From positions 62,001-126,000 of the forward strand of contig NZ_QEIH01000009.1 of the NCBI RefSeq assembly GCF_003260195.1: a stretch of 64,000 bases of DNA. Direction: 5' to 3'. The stretch's first letter is position 1. Every line of letters starts with the position of its first letter. The DNA comes from Lutibacter citreus (GTDB lineage Bacteria; Bacteroidota; Bacteroidia; Flavobacteriales; Flavobacteriaceae). A model generated the notes under the pieces. That model made no database searches and was not told where the DNA came from. It worked only from the letters and a program-made list of their open reading frames with translations. Both the position numbers and the translations under genes were made by a program. Shown in pieces: positions 16,607 to 27,430 of the stretch.

Positions 16607-17581
16607 ATGAAATTATACCCATTAAAGTTTTTACCACAATTTAATTATCGTATTTGGGGAGGTGACAAATTAAAAACTGTACTAAATAAAAAATACACTG
16701 AAGATTCTATTGGAGAATCTTGGGAGATTTCAGATGTTAAAGGAAATGAGACACTTGTTGAAAATGGAGCCTTTAAAGGACAAACTTTAAAACAATTAAT
16801 TAAAACCTATAAAGGTGATTTTTTAGGTAAAACTGTATATGAAAGGTTTGAAAATGATTTTCCTTTATTGATAAAATTTATTGATGCTAAAACTCCTTTA
16901 TCTATTCAAGTTCACCCCAATAATGAAGTTTCAAAAATCCGTCATAATTCATTTGGTAAAAATGAAATGTGGTATGTAATGGATGCCGATAAAGAAGCTG
17001 AATTAATTGTAGGATTTGAGAAAGAAATAACTAAAGACACCTACGAATCACACATAGAAAACAACACCATATTAGAAGTTTTACATCATGAAGAAGTTTC
17101 AGAAGGTGATACGTTTTATATACCTACGGGTAGGGTACATGCTATTGGAGCCGGAGTTTTGTTAGCTGAGATACAACAAACATCGGATATTACGTATCGA
17201 ATGTATGATTACAACAGAGTTGATTCTAAAACAGGAAAAAAGAGAGAGCTTCATGTGGATTTAGCTGCTGATGTAATTGATTTTAGTGTTCAAGATAACT
17301 ATAAAACTTCATATGCTAAGGAGTTGAATGTTTCAAATACTTTGGTGCATACGCCTTATTTTAAATCTAACTTTATAAGATTTGAAAGTATGTTAACTAA
17401 AGATTATTCAAATATTGATTCATTTGTAATTTATGTATGTGTTAAAGGAGCTATTAAAATACAATGTAATGATGAAATTTATTCTTTAAGCAAAGGAGAG
17501 TCTATTTTGTTTCCAGCATCAGTTAATTTATTAAAAATAATAGCAGAACTTCAAACAGATGTATTAGAGGTATATATGTAA
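16607..17581 (+). CDS. manA: Mannose-6-phosphate isomerase, class I
   Basis: The 324-residue protein has the zinc-ligand pattern of type I phosphomannose isomerases: QVHPN (Gln101, His103), Glu120 in GKNEMWYV, and His178 in GRVHAIGAG. It interconverts mannose-6-phosphate and fructose-6-phosphate. It is shorter than the E. coli enzyme but typical of Bacillus and Bacteroidota forms. It ends the operon and would take the mannose half of the substrate after phosphorylation. No mannokinase is present in the window. Confidence 0.92.
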   Translation: MKLYPLKFLPQFNYRIWGGDKLKTVLNKKYTEDSIGESWEISDVKGNETLVENGAFKGQTLKQLIKTYKGDFLGKTVYERFENDFPLLIKFIDAKTPLSIQVHPNNEVSKIRHNSFGKNEMWYVMDADKEAELIVGFEKEITKDTYESHIENNTILEVLHHEEVSEGDTFYIPTGRVHAIGAGVLLAEIQQTSDITYRMYDYNRVDSKTGKKRELHVDLAADVIDFSVQDNYKTSYAKELNVSNTLVHTPYFKSNFIRFESMLTKDYSNIDSFVIYVCVKGAIKIQCNDEIYSLSKGESILFPASVNLLKIIAELQTDVLEVYM

Positions 17582-18137
17582 AATATAAGTGTTGGGCAAG
17601 CAAAAAGCATCTCTTAAGGATGCTGTTTTGCAGTCTAACTCAAACAATAAACGTGAATGAAAATTCACTTATATATTTTAATAGTGATGTTTTTAGCTTG
17701 TGTAATTTTGTAAAAATTCTTCAAACGACATTGGTGATAATTTTTTTAAACGGTAATGATTTAAATACGTTTGGTAATTGTTGTAAGCTGTTTGATTTAC
17801 ACCCTCTTTGGTGAAGGAGATTACCGGAGATAGTGAATTCATAGAGGAATAATTTATGGGGTTAATAATGCTATTTATTTTTATCAAATCAGATAAAAAA
17901 TATATTTATGGCTTGAAATTACTAAAAAAAATAAAAACAAACAAATAAAATGCTATTTATGTAGTTAAATACGTGTATTATATTGTTTTACGCACGGTTT
18001 ATTTGGTTTATTAGTGTTTTTTTGCTCAAATTTGGTAAACAGTTTCTTATTTCATTTTTTAATTAAACCTTCATCTTTTTTGTGATTTTATTAAGTTCAT
18101 AGTTTATTAGTTGGATGGTTAATCAATATTAAATAAC
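17582..18137. other. Intergenic region with one doubtful short ORF
   Basis: Apart from the hairpin after manA this stretch holds no clear gene. A 64-codon frame on the minus strand (17887-17693) ends with YRLKKLSPMSFEEFLQNYTS. The arrangement of Tyr, Arg, SP and FE resembles, weakly, the C-terminus of IS3-type transposases. No DDE catalytic residues or terminal repeats are visible. It may be a decayed fragment or chance. Confidence 0.3.
17600..17631 (+). terminator. Hairpin after manA, possible terminator
   Basis: GCAAAAAGCATC and GATGCTGTTTTGC can form an imperfect stem around TCTTAAG, 19 bases after the manA stop. There is no clean T-run, so it could be a processing site or weak terminator. 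Confidence 0.4.
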
Positions 18138-18145
18138 TATTTTTG
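18138..18145 (+). promoter_or_regulatory. Probable -7 element of the rhamnose/polysaccharide operon
   Basis: TATTTTTG matches TAnnTTTG and lies 22 bases before the rfbA start codon. A TTGG at 18111-18114 is the nearest -33 candidate, with a long spacer of 24 bases. Confidence 0.5.
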
Positions 18146-18167
18146 CTAAAACCTAGAATACGAAGAT

Positions 18168-19046
18168 ATGAAAGGAATTATTTTAGCAGGAGGGTCAGGT
18201 ACACGTTTACACCCTATTACAAAAGGAACTTCTAAGCAATTGTTAGCTATTTATGATAAGCCAATGATTTATTATCCATTATCAATTTTAATGCTGGCTG
18301 GAATTAAGGAAATTTTAATAATATCTACACCTCAAGATTTACCAAATTTTGAAAAACTTTTAGGTGATGGAAGATCTTTAGGAATGAAATTTTCTTATAA
18401 AGAGCAACCTACACCAGATGGTTTGGCGCAAGCTTTTATTCTAGGAGAAGAATTTATAGGAGATGATGATGTTTGTTTAGTTTTAGGTGATAATATTTTT
18501 TATGGCTCTGGAATTGAAAAACGCTTAAATGAAGCTGTAAGAGATGTTAAAGAGGAGAAAAAAGCAGTTGTTTTTGGTTATTACGTTCAGGATCCTGAAA
18601 GGTATGGTGTTGCAGAGTTGGATAAAAATAGGAATGTATTAAGTATAGAGGAAAAACCAGAAAATCCAAAAAGTAATTATGCTGTTGTAGGGTTATATTT
18701 TTATCCTAATAATGTAATTAAAATTGCTAAAAGTATTAAACCAAGTAAACGTGGAGAATTAGAGGTTACAGCCGTAAATCAAACTTATTTATCTAATAAT
18801 AATTTAAAAATGGAGTTATTAGGTAGAGGTTTCGCTTGGCTAGATACTGGCACAGAAGATTCTTTGTTGGAAGCATCCAATTTTATACAAACTATTGAAA
18901 AAAGACAAGGGTTAAAAATTGCATGTATTGAAGAGGTTGCCTTTGAGATGAAGTTTATAAATAAAAGTCAGTTATTAGAATTGGCAACAGTTTATAAAAA
19001 TAATAATTATGGTAACTATATATTAAGAATAGCAAATTCAAAATAA
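18168..19046 (+). CDS. rfbA: Glucose-1-phosphate thymidylyltransferase
   Basis: The 292-residue protein has the nucleotidyltransferase start [19 protein letters not shown], followed by [12 protein letters not shown] and GDNIFYG. It makes dTDP-glucose from glucose-1-phosphate and dTTP, the first step to dTDP-L-rhamnose. It opens a tight run in the order A-C-D-B; rfbC follows after one base. dTDP-glucose may also feed the dTDP-4-amino sugar branch suggested by the gene at 29915. Confidence 0.96.
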   Translation: MKGIILAGGSGTRLHPITKGTSKQLLAIYDKPMIYYPLSILMLAGIKEILIISTPQDLPNFEKLLGDGRSLGMKFSYKEQPTPDGLAQAFILGEEFIGDDDVCLVLGDNIFYGSGIEKRLNEAVRDVKEEKKAVVFGYYVQDPERYGVAELDKNRNVLSIEEKPENPKSNYAVVGLYFYPNNVIKIAKSIKPSKRGELEVTAVNQTYLSNNNLKMELLGRGFAWLDTGTEDSLLEASNFIQTIEKRQGLKIACIEEVAFEMKFINKSQLLELATVYKNNNYGNYILRIANSK

Positions 19047-19047
19047 A

Positions 19048-19614
19048 TTGAAATTAATTAGAACAGAAATACCGGATGTAATACTTTGTAAACCAAATGT
19101 TCATAGTGATGACCGTGGTTATTTTTACGAAGTTTTTAAAAAAGAAGTAATAGAAAGTTTTATCGGAGAAACTATAAATTTTTGTCAGGATAACGAAGCC
19201 AAATCTTCAAGTAATGTATTAAGAGGATTGCATTATCAATTGCCTCCTTATGCACAATGTAAATTAGTGAGAGTTATAAAAGGAAAGGTATTGGATGTAG
19301 TTGTAGATATTAGAAAAGGTTCGAAAACATTTGGGAAAAAAATAGCAGTAGAACTAAGTGAAGAGAATAAATACCAATTGTTTGTGCCTAAGGGTTTTGC
19401 ACATGGGTATGTTACTCTAGCTGAAGGAACTATTTTTGGCTATAAAGTAGATAACTATTATAATAAAGATTCTGAAAGAGGCATTTTGTTTAGTGACCCT
19501 GAATTAAATATAGATTGGCAATTACCAATTGAAACATTAACAATTTCAGAAAAAGATAAGTTGCAACCTCTATTTAAGGATGCTGATGTTTTTGAGCCAA
19601 ATTTTATAAAATAA
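19048..19614 (+). CDS. rfbC: dTDP-4-dehydrorhamnose 3,5-epimerase
   Basis: The 188-residue protein contains RGLHYQLPPYAQCKLVRV and FVPKGFAHGY, diagnostic of RmlC. The start is TTG at 19048: the encoded KLIRTEIPDV directly after it matches the usual beginning of the family, and no ATG is available before the conserved core. It overlaps rfbD by one base. It catalyses the third step of dTDP-rhamnose synthesis. Confidence 0.94.
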   Translation: MKLIRTEIPDVILCKPNVHSDDRGYFYEVFKKEVIESFIGETINFCQDNEAKSSSNVLRGLHYQLPPYAQCKLVRVIKGKVLDVVVDIRKGSKTFGKKIAVELSEENKYQLFVPKGFAHGYVTLAEGTIFGYKVDNYYNKDSERGILFSDPELNIDWQLPIETLTISEKDKLQPLFKDADVFEPNFIK

Positions 19615-20477
19615 TGCATATTTTAATTACAGGTTCTAAAGGTCAATTAGGGTCTTCTATAAAGGAACTATCTAAAGAGTTTAATAATTTTAAGTATTTT
19701 TTTACAGATAAAGATCCACTAGATATTTCCAATCTTCAATTAGTGGAAAAATTTGTTAATGATAATAGAATTGATGTAATTATTAACTGTGCAGGGTATA
19801 CTAATGTAGATGGTGCAGAGAATGCATTTAAGTTGGCCAATAAAATTAATCATAAAGCGGTTAAGAATCTTGGACTAATTTCAAAAAAGAATAAAATTAA
19901 ACTGATTCATATTTCAACGGATTATGTGTTTAAAGGAAATTCGGAAATACCGTATTTAGAGACGGATGTAACTATGCCTAAGAATAATTATGGAGTCTCT
20001 AAATTAAAAGGTGAAAAAGCGCTTCTTGAACTAAACCCAAAAAATTGTGTTATTATAAGAACCTCTTGGATGTATTCTTTATATGGCGAAAATTTCATGA
20101 AGACAATGTTGAGCTTGTTTAAAGAAAATGAATCAATAAATGTAGTTTCAGACCAAATAGGATCACCAACAAACGCTTTAGATTTAGGACGCGTTATATT
20201 AGGTATAATTCCCAAAATTGATAATAAAGATGTTGAGGTGTATCATTATTCAAATAAAGGAATGTGTAGTTGGTATCAATTTTCAAAAGAAATTTTAAAA
20301 AACACCAATGAGACATGTATTATAAATCCAGTATCATCAAAAATGTATAAATCAAAGGCTAAAAGACCAAAATTTAGTATATTAGATACTCGAAAAATAG
20401 AAGATACATTTAGTATTCAAATTCCTAAATGGGAAGTATCATTAAGCAAATGTTTAAAAAAAATAAATAGTATATGA
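19614..20477 (+). CDS. rfbD: dTDP-4-dehydrorhamnose reductase
   Basis: The 287-residue protein has the NAD(P)-binding start ILITGSKGQLGSSI, then INCAGYTNVDGAE, HISTDYVF and the YGVSKLKGE catalytic Tyr/Lys pair, all typical of RmlD. It reduces the epimerised 4-keto sugar to dTDP-L-rhamnose. It overlaps rfbB by four bases, indicating translational coupling. Confidence 0.95.
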   Translation: MHILITGSKGQLGSSIKELSKEFNNFKYFFTDKDPLDISNLQLVEKFVNDNRIDVIINCAGYTNVDGAENAFKLANKINHKAVKNLGLISKKNKIKLIHISTDYVFKGNSEIPYLETDVTMPKNNYGVSKLKGEKALLELNPKNCVIIRTSWMYSLYGENFMKTMLSLFKENESINVVSDQIGSPTNALDLGRVILGIIPKIDNKDVEVYHYSNKGMCSWYQFSKEILKNTNETCIINPVSSKMYKSKAKRPKFSILDTRKIEDTFSIQIPKWEVSLSKCLKKINSI

Positions 20478-21484
20478 ATTCAATATTAGTAACTGGTGGA
20501 GCTGGTTTTGTAGGCTCAAATTTTGTTAAATATTTAATTGATAAACATCCATCATATAAAATAGTAGTTGTTGATTCTTTAACTTATGCAGGTGATGAAG
20601 GTAATTTAGATTCGGTTAAAAATTCTAAGAACTACACTTTTGTAAAAGGAAATATCTGTGACCGTGATTTAATGGAGCGTGTTTTTCAACATTATATAGT
20701 GCAAGGTGTAATACATTTAGCTGCCGAATCTCATGTAGATAATTCTATAAGTGGGCCTGATGTTTTTATAGAAACAAATGTAAAAGGTACTTTTACATTG
20801 TTAGATGTTGCCTACAAATATTGGATGGAAAAACCTTTTGTGATTAAAAATGGTTTTGAAAAAGCACGATTTTTACATGTTTCAACAGATGAAGTTTATG
20901 GAACTTTAGGAGAAACAGGTTTGTTTACAGAAAGTACTCCGTATGCTCCAAATTCACCATACAGCGCTTCAAAAGCAAGTAGTGATTTAATAGTTAGAAG
21001 TTATTTTCATACCTATGGATTAAATGTAGTTATCACAAATTGTTCAAATAACTATGGGCCAAATCAACATGATGAGAAGCTAATTCCAACGGTAATTAGA
21101 AAAGCACTTTCAGGAGAAGCCATTCCTATTTATGGAGATGGTAAAAACATTAGAGATTGGTTGTATGTTTTAGATCATTGCACCGGAATTGAAGCAGTAT
21201 ACGATAGTGGTAATGCAGGTGAGGTTTATAATATTGGAGGAAGAAATGAACGTGATAATAATTATATAGCAACAAAAATTTGTGAAATTTTAGATGAACT
21301 TGTACCTAAAGATACTAGTTATAAAGATCAAATAACATATGTTGAAGATAGAGCAGGTCATGATTATAGATATGCCATTGATGCTAGTAAAATTGAAAAA
21401 AAATTAGGTTGGAAAGCCAATGAGAATTTTGAAACAGGAATTTTAAAAACTGTTGAGTTTTATGTAAATAAATATAAAAAGTAA
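20474..21484 (+). CDS. rfbB: dTDP-glucose 4,6-dehydratase
   Basis: The 336-residue short-chain dehydrogenase-like protein has GGAGFVGSNF, the HVSTDEVYG loop with Asp/Glu catalytic residues and YSASK for the Tyr/Lys pair. It converts dTDP-glucose to dTDP-4-keto-6-deoxyglucose, the branch point for rhamnose and for 4-amino-4,6-dideoxy sugars. Full length for the family. Confidence 0.95.
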   Translation: MNSILVTGGAGFVGSNFVKYLIDKHPSYKIVVVDSLTYAGDEGNLDSVKNSKNYTFVKGNICDRDLMERVFQHYIVQGVIHLAAESHVDNSISGPDVFIETNVKGTFTLLDVAYKYWMEKPFVIKNGFEKARFLHVSTDEVYGTLGETGLFTESTPYAPNSPYSASKASSDLIVRSYFHTYGLNVVITNCSNNYGPNQHDEKLIPTVIRKALSGEAIPIYGDGKNIRDWLYVLDHCTGIEAVYDSGNAGEVYNIGGRNERDNNYIATKICEILDELVPKDTSYKDQITYVEDRAGHDYRYAIDASKIEKKLGWKANENFETGILKTVEFYVNKYKK

Positions 21485-21530
21485 TATTATATATAAACTG
21501 TTGATGTGTATAATTTGAAAAAGATTTAAA

Positions 21531-22517
21531 ATGGAAAATGGATATATAAAAAACAGCAAAATATTGGTTACTGGTGGAGCCGGTTTTATAGGTTCAAATT
21601 TATGTGAAGCTTTATTAGAGTTAGATAATGAGGTTGTTTGTTTAGATAATTTTTCAACAGGAAAAAGAGATAATATTGAGCATTTGTTTAAAAACCCTAA
21701 TTTTCAACTATTAGAAGGTGATATTAGAAACCTTAATAATTGTAAAAATGCATGCGATGGAGTAGATTTTGTATTTCATGAAGCAGCGTTGGGATCAGTG
21801 CCACGGTCTATTAAAGATCCTATTACTACAAATGATGTTAATATTTCTGGTTTTTTAAATATGTTAATTGCAGCAAGAGATGCAAGAGTTAAAAGATTTG
21901 TATATGCAGCGAGTTCTTCAACATACGGAGACTCAAAAGAACTTCCAAAAGTAGAAGATACAATAGGAAAACCCTTATCACCATATGCCATTACTAAATA
22001 TGTAAATGAATTATATGCTGATGTTTTTCACAGAACTTATGGTTTAAATACGGTTGGTTTACGTTATTTTAATGTATTCGGCAGAAAGCAAGATCCAAAC
22101 GGAGCTTATGCGGCGGTAATTCCAAAATTTGTAAAGCAATTTATGAATCATGAATCGCCTATTATTAATGGTAACGGAGAGTTTTCAAGAGATTTTACAT
22201 ATATAGATAATGTTATTCAAATGAATTTGTTAGCTATTAGTTCAACAAACAAAGAAGCATTAAACCAAGTATATAATGTAGCTTACGGTGAACGAACAAC
22301 ATTAAATGATTTAGTTTTAAATTTAAGAAAAAAATTAACCGATTTTGATGAAAAGATAGCCGATGTTAAAATTGAACATGGTCCAAATAGGGTGGGTGAT
22401 ATACCTCATTCATTGGCGTCTATAGAAAAAGCAAAAAAATTATTAGGTTACAATCCACAATTTTCAATTGAAAAAGGGTTGGGAGAAGCAGTTAAATGGT
22501 ACTGGGAAAATTTATAG
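21531..22517 (+). CDS. UDP-GlcNAc/UDP-GlcNAcA 4-epimerase (WbpP/TviC type)
   Basis: The 328-residue extended SDR protein shows [25 protein letters not shown] and YAITK. The N-terminal segment before the fold, LGSVPRS and the [13 protein letters not shown] region match WbpP and TviC, which act on N-acetylated UDP-sugars. With the dehydrogenase seven bases downstream, it would make UDP-GalNAcA from UDP-GlcNAc, as in Pseudomonas O6 and Vi antigen pathways. Action on non-acetylated UDP-sugars is less likely. Confidence 0.85.
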   Translation: MENGYIKNSKILVTGGAGFIGSNLCEALLELDNEVVCLDNFSTGKRDNIEHLFKNPNFQLLEGDIRNLNNCKNACDGVDFVFHEAALGSVPRSIKDPITTNDVNISGFLNMLIAARDARVKRFVYAASSSTYGDSKELPKVEDTIGKPLSPYAITKYVNELYADVFHRTYGLNTVGLRYFNVFGRKQDPNGAYAAVIPKFVKQFMNHESPIINGNGEFSRDFTYIDNVIQMNLLAISSTNKEALNQVYNVAYGERTTLNDLVLNLRKKLTDFDEKIADVKIEHGPNRVGDIPHSLASIEKAKKLLGYNPQFSIEKGLGEAVKWYWENL

Positions 22518-22524
22518 AATTAAA

Positions 22525-23811
22525 ATGCAGGAAGATATAAAAATAGCAATAATTGGTTTAGGATATGTAGGTTTGCCATTAGCGCGTTTATTTGCTACAA
22601 AATACAATGTTATTGGGTTTGATATTAATAAAGAAAGAGTTTCTCAACTTAAAAAAGGAAACGATGTAACTCTTGAAGTAGAAAATGAAGTTTTGCAAGC
22701 CGTTTTAAAAACGGAAGTGGATACTGATGAAAAAGGTTTGTATTGCACCACTTCAATAGAAGATATAAGAGATTGTAATTATTATATAGTAACCGTTCCA
22801 ACACCAGTAGATAGCAATAATAAGCCAGATTTAACACCGTTGGTAAAATCTAGTGAAACCGTTGGTGCTGTATTAAATCAGAATGATATTGTGATTTACG
22901 AATCAACAGTATACCCTGGTGCTACAGAAGAAGTATGTATTCCTATTTTAGAAAAAATTTCTGAATTAACCTTTAATAAAGATTTTTTTGCAGGATATTC
23001 TCCAGAACGTATCAATCCAGGAGATAAAGAACATACGGTTGAAAAAATACTAAAAGTTACTGCTGGTTCAACACCTGAAATTGGAGAGAAAGTAAATAAA
23101 TTATATGCTTCTGTAATTATTGCAGGAACTCACTTAGCACCTTCAATTAAAGTTGCTGAGGCAGCTAAGGTAATTGAGAATTCTCAAAGAGATATTAATA
23201 TTGCTTTTGTAAATGAGTTGGCAAAAATATTTAATTTATTAAATATTGATACCAGTGCTGTTTTAGAAGCAGCTGGAACAAAATGGAACTTTTTACCGTT
23301 TAAACCTGGTCTTGTTGGTGGCCATTGTATTGGTGTTGATCCTTATTATTTAGCTCAAAAGGCGCAAGAAGTTGGGTACCATCCTGAAATTATTTTGGCA
23401 GGAAGAAGAATGAATGACAGCATGGGTAATTATGTAGCTTCTGAAGTTGTAAAACTATTGGTGCAGCAAGATATTCATGTAAAAAATGCACGAATATTGG
23501 TTCTTGGAATTACTTTTAAAGAAAACTGCCCTGATGTTAGAAATACCAAAGTAGTAGATGTTATCGAAAATTTGGAACAGTTTGGAACCAAGGTAACTGT
23601 ATATGATCCTTGGGCTGATATTTCTGAAGTAAAAAAGGAATATAATATTGAAACACTTAAAAACATGCCTCAAAATAAATTTGATGGAATTGTTTTGGCA
23701 GTATCTCATAAAGAATTTTTGAATATCGATTTCAATAAGTTTTTAAATCCAAATGGAATTATTTATGATGTTAAAGGCTTTTTGAATTGTAAAGTTCAGG
23801 GGAAACTTTAA
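22525..23811 (+). CDS. UDP-N-acetylhexosamine 6-dehydrogenase (WbpO/TviB type)
   Basis: The 428-residue protein has [31 protein letters not shown] and [12 protein letters not shown], which contains the catalytic Cys. These are typical of dehydrogenases acting on UDP-GlcNAc or UDP-GalNAc and giving the uronic acid. I use the ATG at 22525; an in-frame ATG at 22468 lies inside the epimerase gene and would add a 19-residue tail unlike the family. Together with its neighbour it supplies UDP-GalNAcA and probably UDP-GlcNAcA for WlbA. Confidence 0.9.
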   Translation: MQEDIKIAIIGLGYVGLPLARLFATKYNVIGFDINKERVSQLKKGNDVTLEVENEVLQAVLKTEVDTDEKGLYCTTSIEDIRDCNYYIVTVPTPVDSNNKPDLTPLVKSSETVGAVLNQNDIVIYESTVYPGATEEVCIPILEKISELTFNKDFFAGYSPERINPGDKEHTVEKILKVTAGSTPEIGEKVNKLYASVIIAGTHLAPSIKVAEAAKVIENSQRDINIAFVNELAKIFNLLNIDTSAVLEAAGTKWNFLPFKPGLVGGHCIGVDPYYLAQKAQEVGYHPEIILAGRRMNDSMGNYVASEVVKLLVQQDIHVKNARILVLGITFKENCPDVRNTKVVDVIENLEQFGTKVTVYDPWADISEVKKEYNIETLKNMPQNKFDGIVLAVSHKEFLNIDFNKFLNPNGIIYDVKGFLNCKVQGKL

Positions 23812-23920
23812 TTTATAGTATGCGTTTTCTCAATTTTTTATGAATCACCTATTTATTTTTTTACCTAGGTTTTTTTAAAAGTTAAGGTTTTATTCACTCA
23901 TTTTAAGAGAGGTAAAAGTA

Positions 23921-23973
23921 TATTTCGGTAGTTGATAATTTACAGTTACAATAGTTTTAAATAGACCGAAATA
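23921..23973. repeat. Inverted repeat before ugd
   Basis: TATTTCGGT (23921-23929) and ACCGAAATA (23965-23973) are perfect inverted repeats, 35 bases apart, in the 287-base gap between the dehydrogenase and ugd genes. They may be a hairpin or regulator site; nothing else is seen there except a possible -7 box TAATTTTG at 24022-24029. Confidence 0.4.
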
Positions 23974-24098
23974 ACCCTTAAAAAAGACGAAGTTATAGCA
24001 TTTAATCAAAATTATCTTTATTAATTTTGAGATCAAATTTTTCGCTTATAAAAAATGCAGAATTATAGTGTTAGAATTATTTATTTAGAATTGAAAAT

Positions 24099-25430
24099 AT
24101 GAGAATAGTAGTTATAGGAACAGGTTATGTAGGATTAGTATCAGGAACTTGTTTTTCTGAAATGGGGAATAAAGTAACTTGTGTTGATATAGTTTCAGAG
24201 AAAATAGAGAATTTAAAAAAAGGAAAACTTCCAATTTTTGAACCAGGATTAGAAAGCATGGTGTTAAAAAATATGGAGCGAGGTACTTTACAATTTACAA
24301 CTAATTTAAAAGAAGCTATTATAACCGCAGAAATCGTTTTTATTGCAGTGGGAACACCTATGGGAGATGATGGTTCTGCAGATTTACAATATGTGTTAGA
24401 AGTAGCACGTAATATTGGTTCTTTAATGGAGCACAAGTTAATTATTGTAGACAAATCAACTGTGCCAGTAGGTACTGCAGATAAAGTAAAAGCTACTATT
24501 CAGCAAGAACTTGATAAAAGAAAGGTGAAAATAGATTTTGAAATTGTATCGAACCCTGAATTTTTAAAGGAAGGAGTTGCCATTCACGATTTTATGAAAC
24601 CAGACAGGGTTGTAATAGGAGTTGAAGATGATGAAGCATTGGAAAAAATGAAACAGTTGTATGCGCCGTTTTGTATGTCACATGAGCGATTTATTGCAAT
24701 GGATGTACGTTCAGCCGAAATGACTAAATATGCAGCAAATGCTATGTTAGCTACTAAAATTTCATTTATGAATGAAATTGCAAATATTTGTGAAAAAGTT
24801 GGAGCAGATGCCAATCAGGTGCGTATAGGAATAGGGTCAGATAAAAGAATTGGTTATGGATTTATTTATCCTGGTTGTGGATATGGAGGTTCTTGTTTTC
24901 CTAAAGATGTAAAAGCCTTAAAAAAAATTGCAGAAGACCATAATTACAATGCTAAATTAATTAGTTCAGTAGAGCAAGTGAATGATGCTCAAAAGTTGGT
25001 AATTGCTGAAAAAGTTGTTCGTAAATTCGGTGAAGATTTGTCAGGTAAAACATTTGCAATTTGGGGACTTTCGTTTAAACCAGGTACTGATGATATGCGT
25101 GAAGCGCCTTCAATATATATTATAAATGAATTGGTGAGAAGAGGTGCTAAAATTCAAGCATATGATCCAAAGGCAATGGAAGAAGCGCAATTATTTTATT
25201 TAAAAGACACTCCTAATGTTAGTTATGTAAATTCTAAATATGAAACTTTAAAAAATTCGGATGCTTTATTATTATTAACCGAATGGAAAGAGTTTCGCTC
25301 GCCAGATTTTGATGAAATTAAGTTGCAATTAAATGCACCAATAATATTTGATGGTCGTAATCAGTATAATATTTTTAATTTAGAAGAAAAAGGATTTGAA
25401 TATTATCAGATAGGGAAAGCAATGAGTTAG
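24099..25430 (+). CDS. ugd: UDP-glucose 6-dehydrogenase
   Basis: The 443-residue protein has GTGYVGLVSGTCFSEMGN at its N-terminus, VGTPMGDDGSADL and GCGYGGSCFPKD with the active-site Cys. It oxidises UDP-glucose to UDP-glucuronate, a further acidic precursor for the polysaccharide. It is set apart by intergenic DNA on both sides, with a repeat array immediately downstream, so it may be its own transcription unit. Confidence 0.95.
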   Translation: MRIVVIGTGYVGLVSGTCFSEMGNKVTCVDIVSEKIENLKKGKLPIFEPGLESMVLKNMERGTLQFTTNLKEAIITAEIVFIAVGTPMGDDGSADLQYVLEVARNIGSLMEHKLIIVDKSTVPVGTADKVKATIQQELDKRKVKIDFEIVSNPEFLKEGVAIHDFMKPDRVVIGVEDDEALEKMKQLYAPFCMSHERFIAMDVRSAEMTKYAANAMLATKISFMNEIANICEKVGADANQVRIGIGSDKRIGYGFIYPGCGYGGSCFPKDVKALKKIAEDHNYNAKLISSVEQVNDAQKLVIAEKVVRKFGEDLSGKTFAIWGLSFKPGTDDMREAPSIYIINELVRRGAKIQAYDPKAMEEAQLFYLKDTPNVSYVNSKYETLKNSDALLLLTEWKEFRSPDFDEIKLQLNAPIIFDGRNQYNIFNLEEKGFEYYQIGKAMS

Positions 25431-25458
25431 TGTATGTGTTTTGCAAGGAACCAAAGCA

Positions 25459-26210
25459 ACGTCATTACGAGGAGCTCAGCAACAAAGCAATCAGATCTTT
25501 AAGTTGAAATTTAATAGCACTACGTCATTGCGAGGAGCTCAGCAACGAAGCAATCAGATCTTTATAAGTTGAAATTTAATAGCACTACGCCATTACGAGG
25601 AGCTCAGCAACGAAGCAATCTCATCATTTTAAGTTGAAATTTAATAGCACTACGTCATTGCGAGGAGCTCAGCAACGAAGCAATCTGATCTTTTAAGTTG
25701 AAATTTAACATCATAACGTCATTACGAGGAGCTCAGCAACGAAGCAATCTCATCATTTTAAGTTGAAATTTAATAGCACTAAGTCATTGCGAGGAGTTCA
25801 GCAACGAAGCAATCTGATCTTTTAAGTTGAAATTTAATAGCACTACGTCATTGCGAGGAGCTTAGCAACGAAGCAATCTCATCATTTTAAGTTGAATTTT
25901 AATAGCACTAAGTCATTGCGAGGAGCTTAGCAACGAAGCAATCTCATCATTTTAAGTTGAATTTTAATAGCACTAAGTCATTGCGAGGAGCTTAGCAACG
26001 AAGCAATCTGATCTTTTAAGTTGAAATTTAATAGCACTAAGTCATTGCGAGGAGCTTAGCAACGAAGCAATCTGATGATTTTAAGTTGAAATTTAATAGC
26101 ACTACGTCATTGCGAGGAGCTCAGCAGCGAAGCAATCTCATCATTTTAAGTTGAAATTTAATAGCACTACGTCATTGCGAGGAGCTCAGCAACGAAGCAA
26201 TCTCATGAAC
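25459..26210. repeat. Repeat array 1: twelve 65-bp units
   Basis: Twelve copies of GTCATTRCGAGGAGCTYAGC, each continuing to GAAGCAATC, start at 25461, 25524, 25589, 25654, 25718, 25783, 25847, 25912, 25977, 26041, 26106 and 26171. Periods are 63-65 bases. The linker is also repeated (TTTAAGTTGAAATTTAATAG and CACTA). ATTGC and GCAAT at the unit ends can pair, and GAGCTC is self-complementary. There is no coding sense. It fills nearly all the gap between ugd and wlbA. Confidence 0.95.
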
Positions 26211-26240
26211 AATACTTTATAAGCAAATCATTGTGTTATT

Positions 26241-26269
26241 GTTACACTGAACTTATCAAAGGGAGTGTG
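26241..26269. repeat. Single imperfect palindrome
   Basis: GTTACACTGAACTTATCAAA continues into GGGAGTGTG; ACACT and AGTGT form the stem ends. It resembles a short dispersed repeat type known from Bacteroidota genomes. The rest of 26211-26454 shows nothing else clear. Confidence 0.35.
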
Positions 26270-26448
26270 TTTTTGTTAAAATTGTACTGCAGAACTAAAT
26301 TCCGCATATTGTTTTTTATTTAAAATTAACGTATTCGTGAATTTTCAAATGTAGCATATCGTCTTTTAAAATAAAATTGTAATTATTTATAAAAGAACGC
26401 TACATTATTTATAAATTTGAAATTCAAAAAATTAGTTAAAAGAGTTAA

Positions 26449-27423
<975 letters not shown>

Positions 27424-27430
27424 ATAATAC

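Noticed and set aside
7174-17613. 14-base identity GCAAAAAGCATCTC after tRNA-Asp and after manA, as island attachment sites
   Set aside because: The match does not extend into the tRNA, is part of hairpins at both places, and no integrase gene is present between them.
17693-17887. IS3-type transposase remnant
   Set aside because: Only a weak resemblance over about 20 residues, no catalytic residues or terminal repeats; kept as a doubtful note only.
25459-26210. CRISPR array suggested by regular 65-bp spacing
   Set aside because: The sequences between repeats are themselves the same in every unit, so there are no unique spacers, and no cas genes are nearby.
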